This document shows, piece by piece, positions 46,360-60,044 of a DNA stretch of 64,000 nucleotides. Both the position numbers and the translations under genes were made by a program. Numbering within the stretch: the stretch's first letter is position 1; every line of letters starts with the position of its first letter. The notes under the pieces are model-generated. The model saw nothing but the letters and a program-made list of their open reading frames with translations, did no database searches and was not told the origin of the DNA. This DNA comes from Rhizomys pruinosus. Its lineage: Eukaryota > Chordata > Mammalia > Rodentia > Spalacidae. Location: positions 765,811 to 829,810 of the forward strand of contig VZQC01006700.1 in the NCBI GenBank assembly GCA_009823505.1, given 5' to 3'.

Positions 46360-46935
46360 AAGTATACATTTTTATTTATTCTATGGGTATATTGCCTATG
46401 TGTGTATGTATATTATGTGTGTTTAGATATCTCTGGAGGCTTTTAGTAGGTAGAAAATCGTAGAGAACAAAAGTTTCTAATTCCCTGAACCTGGAAATGT
46501 AGTTTTGCAGAAGGTAGTTATAAGTCACCCAGATGTTGGTTTTTCTTGTCATGTTTTATTTGTGTTTTTTATGTTTTTTTTTTTTTTTTTTTTCTTTTGA
46601 TTCATTTTTTTTCTTCTTTTTTTCTTTTGCGGTACCCTCTCATGTACATTACTGGCTAATCTCCCAAGTTCACTATGCAGATTTTGAGAACAGACTTGAA
46701 CTTCTGATTTCTCCTGGTCTTCCTGAGTGTTAGGACTCCAAGCAAGTATGACTATACTCTGTGCTGGAAACCAAGTTCAGGTCCTCCAGCATACTAGGCA
46801 CATGTTCTGAGCCACATCCCAGCTCTTTTCACTTTTTTTTTTTTTAATTTTATTTTTTTATTGAGCTTTGTGTATTTCATACTCATTTTCCATTTCAGTT
46901 CAGGCATATATCCCCTTCCTTCCCCCCCCACCCCA
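46360..46935 (-). mobile_element. Second copy: B3, B4 and short L1 tail cluster
   Basis: Counterpart of 23676-24190. Here the B4 ID part and L1 tail are nearly identical, whereas the B3 part carries insertions. Confidence 0.7.
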
Positions 46936-47746
46936 TCTTCTCATTTTCAATTTAGAAACTATACTCAGAATAGCTCAAGAAATGAACAATGATGCAAAAC
47001 CTAAAAGCTAGAACACTATTCTCTGAGGAGACTGCCAACAGTATCAGATTCCATCCCAGGCCTATGAAATTAGAATTTTAATTTTAACAAGGTGCCTGTG
47101 ATTGGGGTGTTTTGTGTACATTTAACGTTAAGAGAAAAACTTGTGCTTGTGTTGTCGGTTATCTGTAAACTGAAAATAGAATTCTGAGGTCAGGAATGTC
47201 GATACTTTCACATTCAGATTATAATATTAATCTTGATTTTATAGCAGATTTATAATTTGCATATTCATCATCAGGACTGAGCATATTTATAGGTATTTTT
47301 TCAAGATATGAAAAGAAAAGAGATAGCTATCTTTTAACTTCAGTAAACCTTCTAGAAGTATTTCTAACTTGCTATCCTCTAAAATTCTTCATATTACTTT
47401 AAATGAGGAAGAAAGTTAGTCAAAAACTATAAGAGTTTTGTATGTATATTGCTTTTCCACTTTAGGGAAACGCTGTGGAGCTCTACCAAAGATTTTTTAA
47501 ATTTCTTTAATTAAATAACATAGTATTGTCTAGGTTTCAAAACACTGTTCAAATATAACAAATCATCTCACTAAGAGAAGTAACACTAACCAATGGCCAG
47601 AGCATATGTATGTTGTTTGTATATATATATATATGTAAATATATATGTGTGTATGTATAATATATCTATATATCTATAAATCTAAAAACAAGGTCAAGTT
47701 AAGTTAAAATTCTTAAGCAGTATCAGAGATACTTACATTTCTTTAC

Positions 47747-47895
47747 TTTTTTTTTTTTTTTGTCTTTTCGAAGACCAGGGTCTTCCCTGCAGCCCCAGCT
47801 GGCCTGACTGATGGTGAAACCCCTCTTTTACCAGGCTGGTCTTGAACTACCAAGATCTGCCTGCCTCTGCCTCAGAGTGTGCTAGGCTTTAATGT
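47747..47895 (-). mobile_element. Second copy: B1 SINE
   Basis: Counterpart of 24967-25102, with an inserted ctgatggtgaaa-like segment. Confidence 0.85.
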
Positions 47896-48204
47896 GAGAA
47901 ATTTAAAGCAGAAGAATATGATTTTCTCTCTGACATGCAGAGAATCATACTAAACAACGAATGAGCCCTGTCTCCTGCCTTTCTTGATATAGAAATAGTA
48001 CAGTTTGGGAAAAGGAATGCGACCAGCAGCAGAGGGACCCAACCACTGACCGAAGGCAGGTCTTGAGAGGGAGAGTGGGTCGGTTTTTATGGTACTGAGG
48101 GCCCGTGCGTGAAGATGACAAAGTGATGAATCATTAACGTGATAGGAAAATATCAAGTGTGACTCTTATGTTTTCTACTATTAATATCCAACTTAACAAG
48201 TAGT

Positions 48205-48370
48205 GGGATTTAAGCACGGTGTGTGGCCCATTGCCCTTAATGCCAGCCGGCTAGGAGCAGACGGACATGCAGATTCTGGTGAGGGGGATCATGGCTAGCC
48301 TTTTCTAATAGGGAGTTATAGGAAAGCTGGGGTATAGTGAGGATTGTTTTGTCTCCAAAACGAAGGCAAC
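48205..48370 (+). mobile_element. Second copy: diverged B1 SINE
   Basis: Counterpart of 25375-25530. Confidence 0.7.
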
Positions 48371-48619
48371 CAAACAAAAAACCTGGTTGCTCTTTAATTT
48401 TTCTTCTTTGTGTTGACTTTTTTTGTACAGTTTAAATAAAACTTTTTACTTGAATTTTTATTGGCCTTAACAGTTATATACTATGTTAAAATAATTGCTC
48501 TGCTGACAGTTTTTGCACCTACATTAAAATCCCCTTTACACAAGTGCATGCTCTTTCTTCTGATAGCATTGATGGATTAGTGGAACAACTATATCTTTGT
48601 TTTGTTTTCCCTTTCCTTT

Positions 48620-48840
48620 TTGACACTTTTTTCTTTTTTTATTGAATTTGTGGTCTCTTTCATACAGAACATCTCAAAATCAATTATTAATCCCCTCCTT
48701 TATACCCATTTCACCAGTGGACCTCCTTCCACACAGACCATAACAGAATTCATGCCACCCCCGTTCATTGTGCAACGGCCCCATTGTTCAAGGTTATAGC
48801 GTTCCCCCCCCTACTGTGGAATGCCCAAGCCTAGTGGGCA
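48620..48840 (-). mobile_element. Second copy: L1 3' UTR fragment
   Basis: Counterpart of 25745-25960. Confidence 0.6.
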
Positions 48841-49754
48841 TCTGCAATGCTGCAAATCTATGGCCTAAAAGCGCTCACCATTGTAAAACCCACCCCCCAC
48901 CCCCAAAAAAGAACACGGATGAATGATGACTACTAAATGAACTCTCAGCTTCTTAATCTTTTTTTAGATATTTTAATTCAAAATCTATTAAAAATTATCC
49001 GTTGTGTAGACATTGAACTGGCAGTTAACCTATATTTACCGCCAAAAATGTCGTAAGTAGACAAACATAAGCGTTGCGAACTTTGCTTTCTATATTTTTT
49101 TTTCATACCAGTTAGGTATACCCCCAAACTATCTTCATGCAAAACAAAACACCATGATGAAAGCTCGAGTCTTAACAACTCTTTTTATGTATTTAAATTC
49201 AAATATTTAAAGCATTCCACTTAATGTCTTTTTAATTGTACTAATATTATGGTGGTTTCAGCCTACTTAAAGATAATTAAGTTATAGAAACAATAGCTTT
49301 AAAATGCAAAGCTATTTATAAAAATAATCATTTTAGCCTAACAATGCATCTCTTTACTATCATAATAAAAAAAAAGCAAAATAATACAAGCAATAATATT
49401 GGAGACAAAAATAAGCTTGTAAGGGAACTCTGTAATAGCTTAACATAATGATGTCATTACACATTATAGATACAAATGTTAAACTTTGCTAATAAGAGTG
49501 TCCTGGGTATTTGCATTTATTTTCTCATTCAAGTGTTACTGCTTTACTACTACAGCCTTACTACAGTCAAAAGTCTAATCCATTAAAAGTAACTCATTGG
49601 TGTACATTAAGTTGGAAGGCTTTTTCTTTCTTCTTTGTATGTTGGCTCCAAAAACATTCTTACTGACAAATGTTAGTATACAATCCGCCAGTTGGTTATC
49701 ATCAAACAAATTATGTCACCTTGATCACCAGATCTATGGCTATCTCCATTTATT

Positions 49755-51955
49755 TATTTTTTAATTTTTATTGATGGTTTGTATAATTTCCTAATTTCAT
49801 TTTCCAATTCAGTTAGGCATATTTCCCTTTCCCTTCCCCCCCCCATCCCACTCCACCCCATCCCAGATAATGCCTTCTGCATAAAACTTTCCTGCATTCT
49901 TTTTTCTCGTGTTTTTTTTTTTTTTTCATTTTTAGCAAATTTAAATTGATAATTATATGAGTTACAAGCATCCCTCTCATGTAAAACCAATTTGCAGGCT
50001 GTTGTGCCCAAACCCCCCCAACCCCACCATCCAGCGGGGGGGGGTGGGGTTTGTATGTTCAATCAAGTTATTCACATGACGTGTCCAGGACTATATTGCT
50101 GTAGTTTCACCATTCACTCAATCACAGCCCCTTACATTTTACCACGCACCCCTCTTCCGCAGATTGTTCCTAGGATTAGAAAAGGGGCAAAGGTGGATGA
50201 GCAGCAAAAACAGTCTTCTACTTCTCTGGAGCTGTTGTCTGGGATTCTGGCTAATTCTGGCTGTTTCCTTTAGTGGGGTGACAGTTTGTCCAGGAATAAA
50301 CCTTTCGATCCTACTAATGACAGCACAAGCAACTCGAATCTAGTATTTAAAACAGTACTACTGTTATTGGGTAGGTTACTTTGGCTATTTTTAAGATACA
50401 TATGATTGGATGGTATGTTAATCCATGAATTACACTTTTTTCTTTCCTGTTAACTATGAGAGGGTCTTACTGTGGCTTATAACATCTCTAACCTGTAGAT
50501 GATGTAAGCTTTGTTTTGTGTCATCAGCTGTGGGTTATTCTCCAAGGAGAGAGAGAGCCAAGCCAATTTATTTGGGACCCCCCCCCCCCAAATAAATAAA
50601 TAAACAGGCATATGGCTGCCTCTGTGCACAGTATTTCCAGGTATGGTGAGGTTAATAGCTGGTCGCTTGACGGTGCCCCAGGAAGTCTTGCTTGACTCAA
50701 GGGGGAGACCGCGACCTGTATTTGATTATGTTTTTTGGTGGTCTTTGTTAACACTCTCTGGTGTTCCGGAGGCCATCTGTACATTTGCACGTGTGGTCTC
50801 AATACGTCTTTCCCATGTTAACGTCAGGTCCTTTGGCAGCGGGGCCTTATCGCTCTCTTCTTGCAGGTATCCCCGTTTAGAGGCAAGGATCCTTTTCCTT
50901 TTGTGGGGGCTTGGCTCCCTGGCCAACATCTCCTTGGTAGTATAATCCATTGCTTTATGCCCTTTCAGAGCGCTCCTGTATTACTATATTTTTAGTGCAT
51001 AGCTTAAGGACTTTTAGTATTATATTTGGTTCTGAATAGAGAAATATCCTTTTTCACAGTTCCTATGTCTATTAGTCAATAAAATCAGGCCGTTTTTACT
51101 GGTTTTATAAGCGATTACCCTCTATAATAGTTGTCTCCAATTTACCGTTGGAGAACGACTTCCTTTATCATCATCCCTATTTCTCCTTGTTCTGTGGTGG
51201 GGAGTCAAGAAAGTCTCTCGTATTAAAAACCTTTGTGGCAACCAGAAGGTAAGTTTCTTTAGGACTTATTATAAATAGTTTTACAAGTAGGATCCACAGA
51301 CGGGTTCGATGTTTGTAGCAATTGACAGGCTTTTCTTCCTTTCAATGTTCAGACGGGTCAACCTTCAGTTGGCACTTTCTGGTACATCCACTCAATGCAA
51401 AGCTGTATACTTTTTCTCAGCCATTTAGTTGGTGACATTTTTGACCTGTTGAACATAAAATCTTTTCCATAGTTTTAAAAATTTGACTTGCAAGGTTTTT
51501 GCCGAAAAGGTTTCTGTCTCTCTCTTCCCCCTCCCCCTTTTTTTAACCCATGAGTCTCAGGAGACAGTTGTATTATACATAACCTATAGGGTGTCTGGTG
51601 TCATCATAGGCACAGATAATGGAAGCGTCGCGATGTAGGACATTTACCCAGGTTTTCGACCCATGTGTGGTTGTTTGGTTGGTATGGGGGTGGACCGTGA
51701 TGGTAACTTGTGTACAGCAAACAACGTCACTTATTTTTTACGTAAATGCATCTATAGTTGAAGGGAAGCTGCAATGGTTCGACGCGTAGGCTGATACAAA
51801 ACTACGCCGACATCTATGAGTATGAAACCTGTCGCGTTGGATGTCGCACCATCCAACATGTGCCATTGTCGAGCGTTTGCTGTGCGACGTGTGCAACACC
51901 AGAGTGTTGTAGCCAACAGTCAGACTTCTGCTTTATGGTATTCTCCTTTTTCATG
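49755..51955 (-). mobile_element. Second copy: long-3' UTR L1 copy D
   Basis: Counterpart of 26763-28766. Readable to about 51590; beyond that the sequence is too corrupted to align base by base. Confidence 0.8.
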
Positions 51956-52320
51956 TAAATTTTTGTTTGAAATTTTTGTGTGTTCTACTAACTTTTTTTA
52001 ATCAGTCTCTGCGACTTATGCATAGCTTTTAACAACACGCTGTTTGTCACGTGGCCCGTACTCACCCTGTAGTGAACACGCATACCTGCTTACCCAACCG
52101 TTATTTGATACCTATGTCCATTTGTCTTAGTGTGTCTGCTACACACTCCCTATTGTTTAGCCGCCCCCTATTGGCATTTGCAGTTTGGCTTGTAGAGCTG
52201 CACCAACAACTGTACTCTAATCCACGTTCATTGCTGCAGTGCCAATTGTTTTTATTCTTTGTACGAGGTGCTATTCCACCAACCTATCTAGAGGCTTTCC
52301 TCCATATGAAAGAAAGCCAG
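51590..52320. other. Heavily corrupted block
   Basis: Lies where 28525-29015 should be, but is about 240 bp longer and shares only scattered short words. It contains unusual CpG-rich text (ggaagcgtcgcgatg, gttcgacgcgtaggc) absent from the first copy. Confidence 0.75.
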
Positions 52321-52507
52321 TTTTTTTCACCCCGTCATAATCAGCTGCTTAATTTTTCTTCCTTATTGCTAAGATGTGGTTCTGCTACCCATTTCTGCAG
52401 TGCTGTGCCTGTTTTTTGAGCTTGCATGGGTCTTATGAATACTGACACCAAGGCTGTACATTCATATTAACTTACAGCTATTGCCTTTTTACAAAACACG
52501 CATTGAG

Positions 52508-52715
52508 TGCCCCTGGCATGGTTGGTGCACCCCTTTAATCCCAGCATTGGAAAGGCAGAGAGGCAGGCAGATCTTTGTGCGTAGGCCAGCCTGATCTACA
52601 ACGTGAGCTTCCACGCCAGTTGGGACTAAAGGGAGACACTGTCTCAACAATAACAACAACAACAACAAAAAAAAAAACACACAACACAAAAAAAAACAAA
52701 AAACAACAAACAAAC
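52508..52715 (+). mobile_element. Second copy: B1 SINE
   Basis: Counterpart of 29220-29428. Confidence 0.9.
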
Positions 52716-53154
52716 GATTGTATTGAACTTATTCAATAGGAATAGACTGACATGAGAAACCCACATAACTCCTTATCACATGCTCCACAGAGCAAGTCAT
52801 AGCACCTGCCCTTCTGTGATTGACTAACATGAACTAAATTCAAAACTATCATGTTTGCTCTTTCCTCAGGGTGTGAGCTTCCCTGGTAACCATCAATGAA
52901 GCAATGATCATTATATACCTGATGGCAAATTTCAGCCAAGCTTCTTTGTCTTACTGCATTGGTTAATATGTGGAAAGTAATATCCAACATGTCCTAACGT
53001 TGTACCACATTTGTTTTACCTACCAAAACTGCTACATGTGTGAGCCCTATCTGGTTTAATAGTCCTGTCTACTGGGAATGGATTCATCTGGGACATCTGA
53101 ATGGAGTTCTCTGGGACATCTGATGTTTCCCAAGCTACCATTCTTTTTGTTCAT

Positions 53155-54300
53155 ATTTTTATTTATTTATTTTTCATTTTTTAACCATAAGTCATAATTA
53201 TGAGTACAAGCATCCTTCATGTTAAAACCAATTAATTTGCAAGCAGAAGTTTGTCCAAACCCACACAGCCAAGGTTCCCCACCATCCAGCTGGGGGGGCT
53301 TGTATGTTCAATAAGTTGATCAAATACGTGTCAGTCTATATTGTTATAGTTCACCATTCACCCCAATAACAGCCCTTACATTCTACCCTGCCCCTCTTCC
53401 AACAGATTGTTCCCTAGGCTTAGAAAAGGGGCATGGGTAGACCAGAAATAAAACTGTCTACTTCTCTGGAGCTGTCATTATGGACTCTGGTAAATTCTGA
53501 TTGTTTCCTTTCATGGGCTGACCGTTGTCCAGGAATAACTTTCAATCCTACTAATGTGAAGCCACAGACCATTTCGCTATATAGTATTAAATAATTACTA
53601 CTTGTTATTGTAGGCTACTTTGGTATAGACACAGATATTTTGGTGGTATGTTTAATTATGAATTACATTTTTTTTCCTGTTAAAAATAAAACAGGTCTTA
53701 CTGTGGCTTATTAACATCTCCTAACCACTAAAGATTTTAGATAGAAGCTTGTGCATCAGCTGTGGGTTATTTCTCCAGGGAGAGAGCTAATAGGCAATAA
53801 TTATTAGATTTGGGCTATACAGGCATTTGGCTGCCATTGCTGCACAGTATTTCAGGCAGGTGAGGTGTAGCTGGTGCTGCCGGAGGAGCCTTGCTTGACT
53901 AAAGAGAACCTATTTTGCTTATTGGTTTAGTGGTCTTTGCTAACACTCTGGTATTCCAGGAGCCCAACTGTACACTTGCAAGTGTGGTCTCAATACATCT
54001 TTCCATGCTTTTTATCTTCTAGGTTCTTTCGACCCTGTCAGTGGGCATTATTGCCTCTCTTCTTGCAGGTACCCAGTTTACAGTCAAGAAGAATTTACCT
54101 TTTGGGGGGACTGGATCCCAGGCCAACATCTTCTTGGTAGAATCATCCATTGCTGATATCAGAGGTCTCCTGTATTATTATATTTTGGTTAAGTGCATAG
54201 CTTAGGAGACTTTAATATTATATTTGTCTGAAGAATGAGTATAATCTTTTCACCGTTCTATGTCATTAGCTCAATTATAAGAAGGCAGTTTTACCGGGTT
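53155..54300 (-). mobile_element. Second copy: long-3' UTR L1 copy C
   Basis: Counterpart of 29865-30985, also lacking the terminal 3' end. This confirms that the missing end belongs to the locus and not to one assembly copy. Confidence 0.82.
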
Positions 54301-54404
54301 ATGTAGCATTTATGAGTGCCCAAGTTATGCCCCTCCCAATTTATCTCTTATAGCCTCCTTAAGTTCCCCACAGTTTCCTCTTTTTTTTTTTTTATGAAGA
54401 TTTT

Positions 54405-54972
54405 TCCATTTATTTTTATTGATGCTTTGTGATTTCATACATCATTTTCCAAATTCAGTTCAGGCATATACCCCTTCCCTTCCCCCCAACCAACCCCACC
54501 TATCCCAGATCGTGCATTATGCCATAAGTTTTCGCATCTTTCTCTGCTTTTTTGTTTTTGTTTTGTTTCATTTTTTTAAACAAAGGTGATAATTTGGTGA
54601 GTACAAGCCATTCTTCATGTAAAACCATTTGCAAGCAGTTGTGCCCAACCCACCACCAGCTCATGGGTCCCACCACCAGCAGGGGGGCTTGTATGTTCAC
54701 TCAAGTTGATCAAATGAGTGTCCATCCATATTGTTGTAGTTTCACCATTAACTCCAATTGAAGTCCTTACATTCTACCATGGCCCCCCTCTTCCACAGAC
54801 TGTTCCTAGGCTTAAGAAAAGGGCACAGGTGGATGAGAACGCAAAACACTTCTACTTTCTCTGGAGCTGATAGTCTGGTCTTCTAGTCAGTTTGGTTGTT
54901 TTCTTCATGGGCTGCCAGCTTGTCCAGGCTTAACTTTTCAATCCTACTAATGGAAAGCACATGCAATTAGAT
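54405..54972 (-). mobile_element. Second copy: long-3' UTR L1 copy B
   Basis: Counterpart of 31072-31662. Confidence 0.85.
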
Positions 54973-54974
54973 TC

Positions 54975-55210
54975 ATCTTTTTAAAAAAACAATCATTTAT
55001 TTTTGTATGTGTATGAATTATGTCTGCAATTTGTAGGTCCTCACACCCGTGTCGTGCAACGACACGAAGGTCAGAAGAGGGGCGCCGGACTCCCCTGGGG
55101 GACTGGAGTTAACAGACGGGCCTCAGCTGCCATGTGGGTGCCGGGGATCGAACCCAGTTCATCTGCAAGAGAGTCGGCGCTCCAACCGCTAGGCCCTCTC
55201 TCCAGCCCCC
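54975..55210 (-). mobile_element. Second copy: nested B2 SINE
   Basis: Counterpart of 31671-31895. gattcatctt precedes it and caagtttcatcttaag follows it, as in the first copy. Confidence 0.88.
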
Positions 55211-55324
55211 CCCCCCCAAGTTTCATCTTAAGAGTTGTTTATTATAGTTAAGGCATTGACTCTAGCAACTCTTAATGAAATAGAACTAATTCGGACACAG
55301 AATCAGTATGAGCAACTCTGACTT

Positions 55325-55517
55325 CTCATGTGTGCGTATGTAGGGTAAGGGTCTGTGCACATGAGCATGAGTGCATACACCCAAAGTCAATCACAGGCCC
55401 TAGACCTGTTGGAGACCCAGGCAGTTTTGAACTAACTGATGTGTGTATTGGGAAGCCAACTCAGGTACTTTGTAAGATATTACATACTTTAATTGCATGT
55501 CCATCTCTCCAGCATAA
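55325..55517 (-). mobile_element. Second copy: B3-like SINE
   Basis: Counterpart of 32010-32202, nearly identical. Confidence 0.72.
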
Positions 55518-55819
55518 GTGTTTTTCTCTTGAGAAGCCCATGCACACAGTTGTGTGTGAACTTTTTCTAAGGGCTTTTAGTGTTAGTTATCCACCCCCAC
55601 ACTCTTTCCTCTGCCTTAACCTCCATTTCCTATCTCTAGTACATTTATCTCTCTCTACTCTACTAGTCCACTTTCCCCTTTTCTTCCTACCACTCCTTTC
55701 CTTTCCTCCATGGTCATTATTAGTGTCTTGACCTCTCTCAATTTCCAAATCAAAACATGTGTATCATAGCACATTTCAAGTTATGAGAAAGAAACAATTG
55801 CATTTCTTTTCTATTTATA

Positions 55820-56575
55820 CAACATTTTTATTGAAATTTTTTATGTGGCACCCTTCTGCAGCACCCCCCCCAGTTCACGCACCTTCCATCATTTGTGCTA
55901 GGATCCACTGGGCAAATTATCCCTGCTCAGAAGTCCTCAGTGTCAGCTCATCCCCTGAGCTCTGTTAGCTTATCTGGAGTCTCTTTTCTTAAGAAGGCCA
56001 AGGCTTCCTCACCCAAAAACCATCTGCTACCAATATTTCATCAGCTAAGTTGGGCTCTGCTACTATTTCTCCAGTTCTGTACTGGGTTTTTGTCCAGCTG
56101 AAATTCCATGAGTGTTGTGTATGCTGATACCAATTCTGTAGGTTTCATATGAACAGGGTCCAGGGGAACTGTATAGGATTCATTGGTTTTGCATCACCTC
56201 TCTGGCTCTCTTAAAATCTTTCCGCAACCCTCTTCCTCATCACTGTTCCCACTGAGTCCTAGGTGGGTAAAGTTTGTCCATGGAGTCACACTCTGTAGAC
56301 TCCTAATCCTCATGGTTTGGCCATTCAAGCCCTTTTGACTTCCTTGTCTCCTGTTGCATGGAAGAGTTCCTTAATGAGAGTTGAGAGGTAGTTAATGCCT
56401 TCTGGGCCTTTGTTCTGTGATTCTTGGGTCTTATATGTAGAGGCTGCATTTGTGCTGCATTGGCTAGGCATTGAAAACAATTTCACAGATCATGTCTGTG
56501 TATCTCTAGTTGTGGGATTTATACCCACCTCATACAGGCTAGATTATAACAATTTAAAGAAAAGATACAAAAGAC
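55820..56575 (-). mobile_element. Second copy: L1 3' UTR
   Basis: Counterpart of 32508-33250. Confidence 0.75.
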
Positions 56576-56861
56576 CCATGATTTTTCCTGATGTTTGCAA
56601 GGAGCTAGTATTACATCTTAGCCAATGACAGAGTAGTTATATCTTATGCCTTATGTACTTCCCAAAAAGTATATTGGGCAGCTTTATTGTTTACCAAGAG
56701 GAGCACACTGTAGACTCTCACATGGAAGGTTTCCTATCCAGATGGGCATACAATGATGGGGTGATTGTGTGACATATCTGGCTTCAGGTACACCTAAGTG
56801 GGACTGTAACTATAGAGTTGCTGACTCACAGAACTAGGCTCAGCTGTTGTATCTATTACTT

Positions 56862-57018
56862 TTTTGTTGTTTTTCTTTTGAGACAGGGTTTCTCTGGGCT
56901 CCTTTTCTCCTGGGACCTTGCTCTGTAGCCCAGGGCTGGCCTTGACCTCACAGAGATCTGCTTCGGCCTCTGTTCCCAGGTGCTAGGAATTAAAGGCGTG
57001 CATGCCATTGCCCAGCTG
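56862..57018 (-). mobile_element. Second copy: B1 SINE
   Basis: Counterpart of 33541-33692 with inserted bases. Confidence 0.88.
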
Positions 57019-57177
57019 TGATACTGAACTTTTAAAGCTCGATGTCACCAATAGTGTTTCACTTTTTAAGAACTTTCTAATACCTTAGTGTGGCTTTAAG
57101 ATATTCTAAGTTCTTAAAAAGTGAAACACTATTGATGACATCCAGCCTTAAAAGTTCAGTATCACAGCTGGGCATGG
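57003..57177. repeat. Second copy: hairpin
   Basis: Counterpart of 33682-33852. The right arm (57097-57177) is identical to the first copy; the left arm has a few errors. Confidence 0.9.
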
Positions 57178-57795
57178 TAATGTGAGCGGGTTGTGGGGAA
57201 AGATGAGCACTCATCCACTGCTTGGTGGGAATGTAAAAACTGGTAACAACCACTGTGGAAAGTAGTGTGGAGAACCTAAAAAACTCAAAATGAGCCCAAC
57301 CACCTTCCGCCAGCCATTACCACTCCTGGGTATCTCCCCACAAGACCGGCATCCTACAGACAAGATAGAGGATAGATGCACAGCTCTCTCCACAATAGCA
57401 AAGAGCTGGAAACCACAACCCAAATGCCCTCAACTTATGAGTTGATAAACAAAAAATGTGGTTGGTCCCTCTTACAGTGGAGTTCTTATTCAGTGGTAAA
57501 GAAATATCATGAGAAGGAAAAAAGTAACACAGTCCCAGAAAAAAAAATGCAAATGTTTCCCCCTTTGTGGATGCTAACACCACTCCCCAGAGCTGGCAGG
57601 CAACACGAGCAACTTATATTATTTTTTTCATTATATACTGAAAGCAACACTGTGCTATTACACAACCGAGGAATCTCTATTTGGGCTCTAGAATTGTCCT
57701 AACAATTGTATTCACACATTGTAATTACCGTATATGGTTTTGCAGGAAGATTATGTATTCATATTTTAAAAAAAAGAAAACAAACTTAAAAAAGA
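57178..57795 (+). mobile_element. Second copy: L1 ORF2 tail
   Basis: Counterpart of 33853-34431, indel-rich. The flanking unique DNA from 57795 is nearly identical to the first copy. Confidence 0.85.
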
Positions 57796-58847
57796 ACTTA
57801 GAATATACTATATAAGGAAGGAGTCAGAGACAGTCTTTGAACATAAAATATTTGGCTCATTATTGGGAAGTCTCATAAATATGAGTAAAACTGGCTTACC
57901 AGGTGTATAAACAGAATTGAAGGCAATGTTTCTGGAGGCACCAATAGTCCTGGAAATGAGTGAGGAAGGAGCTGCTGATCCTGACTTGATGGCCTGGTCT
58001 TATGGACAAGTCAGAAAATTTCAGACCATATAGTATTAGATGTTCTCTTGTCAGTCACATACTCCTACACAACATCATGTGGTCAGAAGGTGTGATATCC
58101 TTCTTAGCTTGTCTTTCGATAGTGTACTCTATCAGTCAGTAACTGTGGGAACCTAAACACTTTGCTTTACTCTCAAGGTACAACACAGTGGATTAAGTAT
58201 TGGAGACCTGACTACTTACAAAAGCCTTTAAATGGATTAGAATGTGCTGCTTTTCTGTGCGGATAGCTTAGGCCACTTTAAACACAATGTGATCATAATA
58301 CCAAGGATTTAACCAATCTTTCACTCCTGATCTGAAAACACACTTCAAACAAAGGTTGTTCTCTTTTTAGTAAATATGGAAAGGGTGGGGCATAATCTAG
58401 GAAAATGAAAGCTGAGCTTTACAGTTGTCTTATAGTTATTTTTTTTTTTTTATTAGACAGAATTTTTGCTCATGAACATTTAATTCAAGTTGGGGTTCAA
58501 AAGAAAAGTTTTATATGTGAAAGAAAGGCAGTTTTTTTAAAACTGGGATATTCTATTTAGTAATATCAGGTTTTTAAAGTCAAATTTATTATGGTAATAG
58601 CTAAATTTCCATATATTTTGCCTATGTGTATAGAGCCCAGTATTTTCTTATTTTTCTAGGGACTGCATAAATTCATATAGTAATAATTGCTGAATTATCT
58701 CACTTAGGGAGCAATTATTAGATTCCACCACAGGAAGAAAACATAAGAAGATAAAATTCTGAGACATTTAAAAAAATAGCCACATATAGTAGAACTGATG
58801 GGCATTTTTTACTGTTTACTTTTGTAAGAAGGCGTTATAATCTCTAC

Positions 58848-58910
58848 TCTAATCTCTCTCCTCTATCTCTCTTCTTCTCTCCTCTCTCTCTCTCTTCTCT
58901 CTCTTCAGTA
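58848..58910. repeat. Second copy: degraded (CT)n
   Basis: Counterpart of 35448-35508, broken by several errors. Confidence 0.85.
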
Positions 58911-60044
58911 ATTTGTATTTTACTGAGGACCTCGTCATGGATTAAATTAAAACACGTTAAGAGTTAAGCATTCATGTTACATAGTAAAACACAAAACTCC
59001 TAAAGATTTTGAAGAAAATGGATACCCAAATCATCTCCTACAGCATGTTAGTATTTAGAATGTGAATATAGTAAGGGGAGAAAAAGCAGAAAGAGACCTT
59101 GGCAAGAGTGTTCCCAGTGAGTGGGTACAAGCAATACCAGATTGTGGAGGTCTCCACAGAATTTCAATGAAAAAAAAAGACATAAAGAAGGAAGGAACTT
59201 CATAATTTAATTAGATAGCTGCTAGGAGAGAGAAAATTAAAGGTCAAAAATCTCCTAGCCCAGGTTCAATGGAAAAATCAGAGAAAAGGGCTAACTTTAG
59301 TGCAAAAGAATGAAAAGTGGAAGGTAGGAAATCAAGGGAGGGTACAACAACAGAGGCATTTTTAATTAAGTTTTATAGTGAATGAACAGTAAATGAATTG
59401 GGGGGTTGTGGTTCCATTCTCTGCGTTTCCAGAGAATTTCAGTACACTGGAGATAAATAGCAAGCATATTTCTTGTCGGTGAACTGTTAGGTGTGACATA
59501 CAGCATTGAGGACGTGGAGGAAACAGTGATGATGGTTGCTGAAGGAAAGTTCTGAGACTTCTAAAATGATCTGGTCCGTCCAAAGCATTGGGCACATGGG
59601 GTTGGGCTTTCATGCTGCAGGACATCTCCACCACATAGGAAAGCAAGAGTCTTTATGGCGACAAAACATGGACAGAGGTGCTAATGTCAAGGGTATAAAC
59701 GATGGAAGTGTGCTGGCCTTCTTTTTAAAATTAACCTTGAAGACATTTTTCATTCTAAGATTGTGTCATAAAGTTATGAGGATCTGAAGAAATACAAAGT
59801 GGCAGAAGGAAAAGCAGAAACGAAAGAAGCAGGGTTTGTTCTAAAAAAAAAACTCGGGGTTTTTCCCATAAGTATTGGGAGAGAGTTATCAACGCCTATC
59901 ATAAAGCAAGTAAAAAGGCAAACCAGTCTCCACATGGCGTGGAGATGTAGATATAGACCCTAAAGAAAATAAGCTCGACTGTTTGTCACATCTCCTTAGA
60001 CTAACTGTAAGTTCGTACTATATTTAAATCTGTATCCTTAATTT

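Noticed and set aside
51590..52320. A novel CpG-rich gene or island in the second copy
   Set aside because: Position and flanks show it should be L1 sequence; it is far more likely to be failed consensus. A 122-codon frame here has no recognisable features.
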